Source of the DNA: Arenimonas oryziterrae DSM 21050 = YC6267
GTDB taxonomy: Bacteria; Pseudomonadota; Gammaproteobacteria; Xanthomonadales; Xanthomonadaceae
Direction of reading: 5' to 3'
DNA: 64,000 nt
NCBI RefSeq assembly: GCF_000420545.1
Contig: NZ_ATVD01000003.1
Location: 358,370-422,369, forward strand
This document shows, in pieces, positions 41,535-50,354 of the stretch. The translations under genes were made by a program, and so were the position numbers. The notes below the pieces were generated by a model. That model was given only the letters and a program-made list of their open reading frames with translations. It searched no databases and was not told the DNA's origin. Each line of letters opens with the position of its first letter. Positions within the stretch are counted from its first letter, which is position 1.

Positions 41535-43763
41535 ATGCTGCGTCCAATTCTTTCCGCCGTATTGTTGTTCGCCGCGCTGCCTGCGCTCGCGCAAACGTCC
41601 TCGCCGACCCTGGCCTGTCGGCAGGGCGATGCCGATGCCACGCGCCCGCGCGTCGGTCTGGCCTTGGGCGGCGGCGGCGCGCGCGGCATCGCGCATGTCG
41701 CGGTGATCAAGGAGCTCGAACGCCGTCACGTGCCGATCGACTGCATCGCCGGCACCTCGATGGGCGCCCTGGTCGGCGGCCTGTACGCCTCGGGCATGCC
41801 GATCGACGAGATCGAGACCCTGGTGCTGACCCTGGACTGGGCCGCGACCTTCGACGATTCGCTGACGCGTCCCGAGCGTTCGTTCCGGCGCAAGCGCGAC
41901 GACGATCTGAGTCTGATTTCCGCCAAGCCCGGTTTCGGTCGCCAGGGCATCAAGCTCGCGCCGGGCGTGCTCTCGGGCGAGAGCGTGCTGTTGCTGCTGC
42001 AGCGCCTGACCGCGCCGGTCGCGCGCGTGGGCAGCTTCGACCGCCTGCCGATTCCGTATCGCGCCGTCGCCACCGACATCAACACCGGCCAAGCAGTCGT
42101 GCTCGCCGATGGCAATCTCGCCGAGGCGATGCGCGCGAGCATGTCGATTCCCGGATTGTTCCGGCCGATGAAGATCGGCGAGGCGATACTCGTCGACGGC
42201 GGCATCGCCGATCAGGTGCCGGTCGATGTCGTGCGCGCGATGGGCGCGGACATCGTCATCGCGGTCGACGTCGGCACGCCGCTGAGCAAGCTCGACGAAA
42301 ACGCGTCGGTGCTCACCTATGCCGACCAGCTGTCGAACTTCCTGACTTTCGGCAATACCAAGCGCTCGCTCGACAGCCTCGGCGCGCGCGATCTGCTGAT
42401 CCAGCCGCCGCTCGGCGACCAGGTGCGCACTGCCGATTTCGACAAGGCCAAGGAGGCGCTCGCGATCGGCGAACAGGCGATGATCGATGCCGGCCCGCGC
42501 CTGGCGGCGCTGTCGCGCCCCAGCGCCGCCGTCGAAGGTGCGACGCTGACGGCGACACCGCAACGCAATCGCGACCTGCCCGTCATCGCCTTCCTCGAGA
42601 TCGACAACCAGACCGGCTATGCCGATGCCGTGCTGCGCGCGCTGCTCGATGTGCGGACCGGCCAGAGGCTGGACCTCGACCGGCTCGAACGCGGCGTGCA
42701 GCGCGTGTACGGATTGAACACGCTCGACACGGTCACCTACGACATCGTCGACAAGGACGGTCGTACCGGCCTGATCGTGCATGTGCGCGCACACACCTAC
42801 GGTCCGACGTACCTGGAAACCGGCCTGAGCCTGTATTCGGATTTCAGCGGCGATTTCCAGCTCAATCTGCGCGCGGGCCTGTTGCGCACGCCGATCAATC
42901 CGTTCGGCGGCGAAGTGCGCGTGCTTGCGCAGATCGGCAGCGAACCGGCCCTGGTCGGCGAGATCTACCAACCGCTCGACGTGCGCGGCCGCTATTTCAC
43001 CGGACTCAAGGGCGGTTACGAGAATCCGCAGCTGAATCTGTTCGACGGCAATGGTCGCCGCCTGGCCGAGTACGCGCTGCCCTCGTTCGGTGCCGAAGCC
43101 TATGTCGGACGCGAGTTCGGCGACTACGGCGCGATCGCGCTCGCGCTGCGCCGCCGGCACGGCGAGGCCAACCTGTTGGTGGGCTCGCGTGAATTGCCCA
43201 CGCCGGATTTCGACATCGGCGAAGCGGCGTGGACGCTGACCTTCGATCGCCTCGATAGCTTCCAGCTGCCGCGCGACGGCAGTTTCTTCGCGCTCGGCCA
43301 GGTCTATTCGCGCCGCAGTCTGGGCGCCGACGCGGATTTCGTGCAGTTCAATGCCGACCTCATCCATGCCCGCGCGATCGGCGTGCATTCGGGGTATTTC
43401 GGTTTGCGCTATCACGAGACCCTCTCGGGCCAGGCGCCATACCAGAGCCTGTACCGCCTCGGTGGCGTGACGCGTCTGCCCGGCTACCGGCCGAACGAAG
43501 TCGCGACGGAAAACTACGCGCTGCTGTTCGGCGGCTACACCTACGAACTGGGGCGCGTGCTCAACCGGCCGGCGATTCTCGGCGGCACGATCGAAGTCGC
43601 CGATCTGTGGAATGACAACCAAGGCGTCGACGCGCACCGGCGCGAAACGCACGGCAGCGTGTACTTCGGTTTCGATTCCTGGCTCGGCCGCCTGCTGTTC
43701 GGCTATGGCCTGCGCCAGGGCGGCGAAGGCACGTTCTTCCTGGAACTGGGCCGCTTGCGCTAA
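41535..43763 (+). CDS. Patatin-like phospholipase with Omp85-type barrel (PlpD-like, type Vd secretion)
   Basis: 742 aa, close to P. aeruginosa PlpD (728). Signal peptide MLRPILSAVLLFAALPALAQ. The patatin domain has oxyanion loop LALGGGGARGIAH, nucleophile Ser75 in GTSMG and catalytic Asp221 in VDGGIADQVPVD. A single POTRA-like segment (DNQTGYADAVLRALLDVRTG) leads to a C-terminal barrel related to BamA/TamA (GGVTRLPGYRPNEV resembles the Omp85 L6 motif). In the family the lipase domain is exposed or released outside. It follows tamB by 57 bp on the same strand, so it may be coexpressed with the machinery that could help insert it. Confidence 0.92.
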   Translation: MLRPILSAVLLFAALPALAQTSSPTLACRQGDADATRPRVGLALGGGGARGIAHVAVIKELERRHVPIDCIAGTSMGALVGGLYASGMPIDEIETLVLTLDWAATFDDSLTRPERSFRRKRDDDLSLISAKPGFGRQGIKLAPGVLSGESVLLLLQRLTAPVARVGSFDRLPIPYRAVATDINTGQAVVLADGNLAEAMRASMSIPGLFRPMKIGEAILVDGGIADQVPVDVVRAMGADIVIAVDVGTPLSKLDENASVLTYADQLSNFLTFGNTKRSLDSLGARDLLIQPPLGDQVRTADFDKAKEALAIGEQAMIDAGPRLAALSRPSAAVEGATLTATPQRNRDLPVIAFLEIDNQTGYADAVLRALLDVRTGQRLDLDRLERGVQRVYGLNTLDTVTYDIVDKDGRTGLIVHVRAHTYGPTYLETGLSLYSDFSGDFQLNLRAGLLRTPINPFGGEVRVLAQIGSEPALVGEIYQPLDVRGRYFTGLKGGYENPQLNLFDGNGRRLAEYALPSFGAEAYVGREFGDYGAIALALRRRHGEANLLVGSRELPTPDFDIGEAAWTLTFDRLDSFQLPRDGSFFALGQVYSRRSLGADADFVQFNADLIHARAIGVHSGYFGLRYHETLSGQAPYQSLYRLGGVTRLPGYRPNEVATENYALLFGGYTYELGRVLNRPAILGGTIEVADLWNDNQGVDAHRRETHGSVYFGFDSWLGRLLFGYGLRQGGEGTFFLELGRLR

Positions 43764-43790
43764 AAAAAGACGCCGCCCGAAGGCGGCGTC
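43764..43790 (-). terminator. Intrinsic terminator of the autotransporter esterase gene
   Basis: A run of A (43762-43768) is followed by the perfect 9-bp stem GACGCCGCC-CGAA-GGCGGCGTC. On the minus strand the stem is followed by seven T, ending the esterase transcript about 23 bp past its stop. It may weakly affect the convergent patatin gene as well. Confidence 0.88.
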
Positions 43791-43812
43791 CGTGGTGCGT
43801 GATGCCGATGAC

Positions 43813-45621
43813 TCAGAAGCTCATGCGCAGACCGAAGTTCAGCGAATTGCGATCCATGTTGTCGTCGTTGAAGTGACCGCGATAGCCGAACGAGGCCTGG
43901 GTCTTGTCGCTGATGTCGATCGTCAGGCCGAGGTCGGCTTCGATCCACGAATCCGACGGCTCGTAGCCGGAGATCGTGAAGTGGCCGTTCATCGTCTGCG
44001 AACCGGCCTGCACGTGCGCGGCGTCGTCCTGGGTTTCGACCGCGTAGGCGATGCGGCCGTAGGGGCGCCACTTGCTGTCGGAGGTCGTTTCGAACTGGTA
44101 GCCGAGGCGGCCGACCAGCGATTCGCGATTGAAGTCGCGGAACCACATCGCGGTGCTGTCAGCGCTTTCTTCCGAATAGCCCTTCACGTCGATCTTCTGC
44201 CAGGCGACGCTGGCGAACGGACCGTGGTGCATCGCACCGGAGCCGAAGTCGTAACCGCCGCCGATTTCCAGGCCCAGGTGGGTCGCGTGGGTGTTGCCCT
44301 CTTCGGTGCGCAGGCTCGGACCCATCGGAATCTGGCGCGAGATGTCGAGGTTGTTGCTACCGGCCGACAGGATCACGTCGAGGTAGCCCTTGCCCAGACC
44401 GACCACGCCGTAACCGGAGGCGAGGAATTCGGTGCCATCCACGCCGCCCAGGCCGGTATCGCCGTTGGACACGCCGAGGCTGACCGCGGCGCCGACGCGC
44501 AGGCTGTCGCTCTTGTTGTAGTCGACGCCGCCGGTGAGCGTGGCCAGATTGCTGTCCATGCCCGGGCTGAAGCGACCCATTTCGTAGCTCTGGTCACCGA
44601 ACTGCAGGTTCGCGTAGCCGTTGACGTCGCCTTCCGGACGATCGCCGCCGCGCAGGCCGAAGATGCGGTTGTTGATCACGCCGACGTGGTCGTCGTAAAC
44701 CTGCAGCGGCACTTCGCCCGCGAGCGAGACCTGGCCCGGCGCGGTGATCGTGGCGATCACGACATTGGCCAGCATCGCGTGCGCGGCGCCCGAGGGATGC
44801 ACGCCGTCGGCGAACAGGTAGGTCTGGTTCGCGCCCGGTGCGACCATCGTGCCGGTCGTGCAGACCAGCGAGCTGGGCACGGCGCAGGCCGGGTTGGTGA
44901 TATTGGTGAAGCCGTAGCGGCCCGGATTGGCCATGACTTCATTGATCAGGCCGAAGGTATTGATCGGGATGATGCCGTCGCCAAGCGAGGCGAGGCCGGC
45001 GTTGAGCGTGTCGTTGTAGAAATACGACAGCGCCGAGATGCTGGCCTGGCTGCCGGTGCCGCGGAACTGCGGCGTCAGGCCGATGTCGGGCAGGTTCATG
45101 ACCACGATGTAGTGCGCACCGGCGGTCTGCAGCGAGCTGATCAGGGACACGGCGATGTTGGCCGAGGTGATCGTCGTCGCCTGCGCGGTCGCCGGATTGG
45201 CGGCGGCGTTGAAGATGTTGTTGGCACCGATCCACACGCCATACAGCGCATTCGGATCGGCACGGCCGCCGCGCGGCGTCAGATAATCGCTGAGCTGCTG
45301 CTGCAGATTGCGGCAGGGCAAGGACACCGGCACGCAGACGAACGGCGCGCTGGTCGGTGCACCGCCCCAGGCGTAGTTGCTGCCGCCCAGACGCGAGGGC
45401 GTGGAGGTGAAGCCGAAACGCGCGGAAACGATTTCCGCCCAGACCGGATCGGGATTGGTCGTGAAGCTGCCCTGCGCGCCCGGCACGAGGCCGGCGTACT
45501 GGCCGCCATCGGTGAGGCTGTCGCCAAAATTGATGACGCCAGTGAATTCCTGGGCTTGCGCGACGCTGGCGCCGGCGAGGGCGAGCGCGAGCGCGCCAGC
45601 CAAGTGGGTGATACGGGGCAT
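43813..45621 (-). CDS. GDSL-family autotransporter esterase (EstA-like)
   Basis: Outer-membrane lipase/esterase displayed by a type Va barrel. 602 aa. Signal peptide to about residue 23 (GASVAQAQ). The N-terminal GDSL domain has Ser35 in FGDSLTDGG, block V with Asp272 and His275 in ADGVHPSG, and an oxyanion Asn in IGANNIF. Residues about 330-602 form a 12-strand autotransporter barrel ending in Phe (NFGLRMSF). AGGAG precedes the ATG at 45621. It resembles P. aeruginosa EstA, which affects rhamnolipid release and motility. Four Cys in the passenger (96, 103, 246, 254) could make disulfides. Confidence 0.92.
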   Translation of the reverse strand: MPRITHLAGALALALAGASVAQAQEFTGVINFGDSLTDGGQYAGLVPGAQGSFTTNPDPVWAEIVSARFGFTSTPSRLGGSNYAWGGAPTSAPFVCVPVSLPCRNLQQQLSDYLTPRGGRADPNALYGVWIGANNIFNAAANPATAQATTITSANIAVSLISSLQTAGAHYIVVMNLPDIGLTPQFRGTGSQASISALSYFYNDTLNAGLASLGDGIIPINTFGLINEVMANPGRYGFTNITNPACAVPSSLVCTTGTMVAPGANQTYLFADGVHPSGAAHAMLANVVIATITAPGQVSLAGEVPLQVYDDHVGVINNRIFGLRGGDRPEGDVNGYANLQFGDQSYEMGRFSPGMDSNLATLTGGVDYNKSDSLRVGAAVSLGVSNGDTGLGGVDGTEFLASGYGVVGLGKGYLDVILSAGSNNLDISRQIPMGPSLRTEEGNTHATHLGLEIGGGYDFGSGAMHHGPFASVAWQKIDVKGYSEESADSTAMWFRDFNRESLVGRLGYQFETTSDSKWRPYGRIAYAVETQDDAAHVQAGSQTMNGHFTISGYEPSDSWIEADLGLTIDISDKTQASFGYRGHFNDDNMDRNSLNFGLRMSF

Positions 45622-45745
45622 GACAGACTCCTGAGGGCGGGTTGGGCGATCAGACCGCACGGCACAGGTGACTGACACGACGCAGGGCATGACTTCCCCC
45701 CGACGCCGCATCCCCTCCCCGGGACATTCGCGGCCCACTCCGTCG

Positions 45746-45787
45746 ATACAAAGCCGACGGATGTAAAGAACACATTAATACAAAGCC
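45746..45787. repeat. 10-bp direct repeat upstream of the esterase gene
   Basis: ATACAAAGCC occurs at 45746-45755 and 45778-45787, start to start 32 bp (three helical turns), 125-166 bp before the esterase ATG. The interval is AT-rich for this genome (ATGTAAAGAACACATTAAT). It could be a tandem activator site or lie in the promoter. No regulator is assigned. Confidence 0.5.
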
Positions 45788-45852
45788 CCGGGCCATACCA
45801 CAGGGAATGGATGCATGGACTGCCGGCCCCGGGTCGGGCCGGTCGGCACGGC

Positions 45853-47724
<1,872 letters not shown>

Positions 47725-47851
47725 GAGTGGATCCTGGAGAGCGAAAGCGGACGGAGCGCCGAAGCGGTGGTTCCGGCGGCCCGTACGGCGCGCATTATCC
47801 TGCCGGGGTGGGGCGGCGACCAGGGCCGCGCTCGGCGGGTAGCGGAGACAC

Positions 47852-47868
47852 TTGGCACGAATTCTGCT
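47852..47868 (+). promoter_or_regulatory. Sigma-54 (RpoN) promoter, near consensus
   Basis: TTGGCACGAATTCTGCT matches the -24/-12 consensus (TTGGCACG-N4-TTGCT) at all but one defined base, with the required ten bases between GG (47854-47855) and GC (47866-47867). Predicted start at about 47880 (G). It points away from mnmG and toward the terminator at 47955-47994, with no gene between. The 130 bp upstream would hold any enhancer site; no clear activator palindrome was recognised. Confidence 0.75.
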
Positions 47869-47879
47869 TTACACCCCCT

Positions 47880-47994
47880 GCACCCAACGCGGCCAACGCC
47901 GGGGGGCGTCGACTCGACTGAACAGGGGCGAGTCAGGCGCGCGGGGGGGATGCCAAGGTCGGAAGCTCCGGGGGGAGCTTCCGGCCTTTTTTTT
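47880..47994 (+). ncRNA. Putative sigma-54-dependent small RNA, about 115 nt
   Basis: The stretch between the sigma-54 promoter and the intrinsic terminator has no credible coding frame with a ribosome binding site, and both flanking genes are on the minus strand, so a free-standing RNA is expected. It can fold into ACGCC-GGGG-GGCGT (47896-47909), GACTCG-(12 nt)-CGAGTC (47911-47934) and the terminator hairpin (47955-47988). Loops and linkers carry four G runs: GGGG, AGGGG, seven G near 47942-47949, and GGGG. Length, promoter class and layout resemble Vibrio Qrr or GlmY/Z RNAs without sequence similarity that I can see. It might act by pairing with C-rich mRNA sites or by binding a protein that recognises GGA. 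Confidence 0.6.
47955..47994 (+). terminator. Strong intrinsic terminator of the putative small RNA
   Basis: Stem AAGGTCGGAAGCTCC pairs with GGAGCTTCCGGCCTT around a GGGG loop (15 bp with one G-T wobble) and runs into eight T (47987-47994). No plus-strand gene lies immediately upstream, which argues that a short RNA ends here. Confidence 0.9.
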
Positions 47995-48048
47995 GCGCGT
48001 GTTTTGCGCTTGAAAGCCTGGAAAACGCTTGCGGGGCAGAGGAGATGC

Positions 48049-48106
48049 CGGCGCCCGGAGGGGTTGTTGGAACAGGGGGGATCCAGGGAACCCCCACCGG
48101 GCGCCG
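48049..48106. repeat. Large hairpin in the mnmG-lipoprotein gap
   Basis: CGGCGCCCGG (48049-48058) pairs with CCGGGCGCCG (48097-48106). Inside it GGGGTT (48060-48065) pairs with AACCCC (48089-48094), leaving a 23-nt G-rich loop. There is no T run on either strand, so it is not a typical terminator. It lies about 100 bp past the lipoprotein stop. The rest of 47995-48204 shows nothing recognisable. Confidence 0.7.
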
Positions 48107-48204
48107 AGCAAGCGGTGGACCCGCGTCAGAAATCGACGCTCTGGGTCAGATGTGGTTGCCAAGCATGCGACGACCGACCCGCGCCCGCAAGCCGCAGCGC
48201 GACA

Positions 48205-49185
48205 TCAGCCACCCTGGTCAAGCGCCGGCTCCGGGGCTTCGCGCTCGGGCTCGGCGCGGTTGCGCGTCCGGGTCGGCTCGCGGCTGCGTTCGGGTGCCGG
48301 TGCCGGCGGCGGTCGCGAGGGCATCGGGGCGAAAGCGCGCGGCGGGGCCTCGTCGCGGGTTTCTTCGCGCCGCTCGATCGGCTGGATACGGCGTTCGACC
48401 GGACGGGCGGGCGGCAGGTCGTCGCGGCGCACTTCCCGGCGCGGCTCGATCGGCTGGATGCTGCGGTCCGGCTGCGGGGGTGCGATGCGTCGATCCGGTT
48501 GCCAGGGCCGCGTGACCACGGGCGTATTCCGGTCCGGCAACCCGCCCATACCCGGCGGCTGATCGGGAATGCGCGGCTGCTCCATCGGCGGCCCCTCGCC
48601 CGGCTCGGGTCGCGGCTGGCGCGGTCCCGGCGGACGCGGATAGCCCGCGCTTGGCGCGGGTGCCGGCGTTCCGGTTAGCGGCGGGCGGCCATAGCCGGGC
48701 GGCGCGACTCGCCGGCCGCGATCATCATGGCGGCGATCGCGCCGGTCGTAGTAACGATCCCGGCGATCGTAGCGGTCGTAGTAATCGCGGTCGGCCCAGG
48801 GATCGGCGTAGTAGGCCCAGGGACCGGGACGCACGAGGTAGAAAACAAACCCCCAATGCGTTGAATACCCCGGACCGTAGCTGCCGTACCAGGACGGACC
48901 GCAGTGGCGGAAGCGCGCAGAGCAGGAGCTGTCGTAACCCCACAGGCCGATCGGGCCGAGGAAGTAGCGATAGTCCGGATAGCCGTAGCCATAGCCGTAG
49001 TAGCTGTCGTCGTAATCCGGCGTCGGCGCGTAGTAGTAGTCGCCCTGGCCCTCGTTGGCCGGCGAGTAGTAGCTGCCGTCGCGATAGACGACCTCGCTCT
49101 CGCGATACGAGGACGTGCTCACGCAGCCGGCGAGCCCCCCGACCGTGGCGAGTGCGGCAAGAATGAAACGACACTGCATGGCCAT
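48205..49185 (-). CDS. Tyr/Gly-rich lipoprotein with Pro/Arg-rich tail
   Basis: 326 aa. Lipobox GGLAGC (Cys21). Residues 30-115 are extraordinarily rich in Tyr, Gly and Asp (DGSYYSPA, GDYYYAPTPDYDDSYYGYGY), followed by aromatic WGFVFYLVRPGPWAYYADPW. Then come Arg/Asp/Tyr repeats (DRYDRRDRYYDRRDRRHDDR) and a disordered Pro/Arg/Glu tail of over 150 residues with repeats such as RSIQPIEPRRE and RRIQPIERREE. No enzyme motif is present. It is probably a surface or peptidoglycan-associated structural lipoprotein. The ATG at 49185 (MAMQCR) or 49179 could be used. It is divergent from the EamA gene. Confidence 0.8.
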   Translation of the reverse strand: MAMQCRFILAALATVGGLAGCVSTSSYRESEVVYRDGSYYSPANEGQGDYYYAPTPDYDDSYYGYGYGYPDYRYFLGPIGLWGYDSSCSARFRHCGPSWYGSYGPGYSTHWGFVFYLVRPGPWAYYADPWADRDYYDRYDRRDRYYDRRDRRHDDRGRRVAPPGYGRPPLTGTPAPAPSAGYPRPPGPRQPRPEPGEGPPMEQPRIPDQPPGMGGLPDRNTPVVTRPWQPDRRIAPPQPDRSIQPIEPRREVRRDDLPPARPVERRIQPIERREETRDEAPPRAFAPMPSRPPPAPAPERSREPTRTRNRAEPEREAPEPALDQGG

Positions 49186-49344
49186 GGCCAACCCCCGTTG
49201 CGAGATTGCAGTCTCGGCGCGCGGCGGTGAATTACCCCTTAATCCTTTCTGACGCGGTGCGCGTGAAAAAACCGCTGCGCTGCGCGCGGCTATCGGCATG
49301 CCGGGCCCGGTGCTAAGGTGCCGCGGGCGTTGCGGGAACCGATC

Positions 49345-50286
49345 ATGACGATGCACCAGGCCTCGGGCCGTTGGCAGTTGGGCCTGATGTTGGCACTGGT
49401 CACCGCCGCCTGCTGGGCGACCTTGCCGGTGGCGTTGAAGATCGCGCTGGAATCGCTCGACCCGATCACCCTGACCTGGTTCCGCTTTCTCGTCGCTGCG
49501 CTGGTGATGAGTGCTTGGCTGGGCCTGCGCGGCGGCCTGACGCAATTCGCCGGACTCGGCCGGCGGCGCTGGGGCTGGCTGACGATCGCGGCCCTGATGC
49601 TCATCGGCAACTACGTGTTCTATCTGCTGGGCGTGCAATACACCACGCCGGCCAATGCGCAATTGCTCATCCAGCTCGCGCCCCTGCTCATGGCGATCGG
49701 CGGCATCGTCATCTTTCGCGAGTCGTACCGGCCCGGCCAATGGCTGGGTCTGGCGATCATCGCCGGCGGACTGGCGCTGTTCTTCCGCGATCAATGGACC
49801 GGCGCGGCGGCGACGCCGGTCGCCTCGTCGAGTTATGTGCTTGGCTCGGCCTTCGTGCTGATCGCGGCGATCGTGTGGGCGGCGTACGCCTTGCTGCAGA
49901 AGCAGCTGTTGCTGCGCCTGAGCTCGCCGGCGATCCTGCTGTTCATCTATGTCACGGCCGCTGTTGTGCTGTTGCCGTTCGCGCATCCGGCCCAACTGCT
50001 CACGCTCGACGGACGCCATGCCGCGATGCTGGCGTACTGCGCGCTCAATACGCTGGTGGCGTACGGCGCGTTCGCCGAAGCCTTGGCGCATTGGCAGGCC
50101 TCGCGCGTGTCGGCGATCCTGGCGACCACGCCCTTGCTGTGCCTGGCCACGGTCGCTGGCGTGCATGCGCTCGCGCCGTCGCTGGTCGCGCCCGAACACG
50201 TGACGCTGCTCGGCTATGCCGGCGCCGTACTCGTCGTGGTCGGTTCGGCGATGAGCAGTCTGTTGGGACAGCGCACATCCCGCTAA
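49345..50286 (+). CDS. EamA/DMT-family transporter
   Basis: 313 aa integral inner-membrane protein with ten predicted helices in two EamA repeats (first MLALVTAACWATLPVALKIA..., second VLGSAFVLIAAIVWAAYALL...). Family markers are WFRFLVAAL near helix 2 and the QLAPLLMAIGGIVIFRES segment before the first internal repeat ends. It exports or imports metabolites such as amino acids; the substrate is unknown. The ATG at 49345 gives a normal first helix; an upstream in-frame start at 49318 adds nine residues. The M16 peptidase gene starts 68 bp downstream. Confidence 0.9.
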   Translation: MTMHQASGRWQLGLMLALVTAACWATLPVALKIALESLDPITLTWFRFLVAALVMSAWLGLRGGLTQFAGLGRRRWGWLTIAALMLIGNYVFYLLGVQYTTPANAQLLIQLAPLLMAIGGIVIFRESYRPGQWLGLAIIAGGLALFFRDQWTGAAATPVASSSYVLGSAFVLIAAIVWAAYALLQKQLLLRLSSPAILLFIYVTAAVVLLPFAHPAQLLTLDGRHAAMLAYCALNTLVAYGAFAEALAHWQASRVSAILATTPLLCLATVAGVHALAPSLVAPEHVTLLGYAGAVLVVVGSAMSSLLGQRTSR

Positions 50287-50354
50287 AATCGGCCGGCGCG
50301 TCACGCGCCGCGTTCGCGTCGCGATTTCCTTCCGCTTTCCTCGGGATCACCGTC

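Noticed and set aside
47880..47994. Identity of the predicted RNA with Xanthomonas sX13
   Set aside because: Its size is similar, but sX13 is known for C-rich loops, while these loops are G-rich, and on the minus strand no terminator is present.
48019..48032. A second sigma-54-like sequence TGGAAAACGCTTGC
   Set aside because: The GG-to-GC spacing is 9, not 10, and the first element lacks the CACG core, so it is not expected to work.
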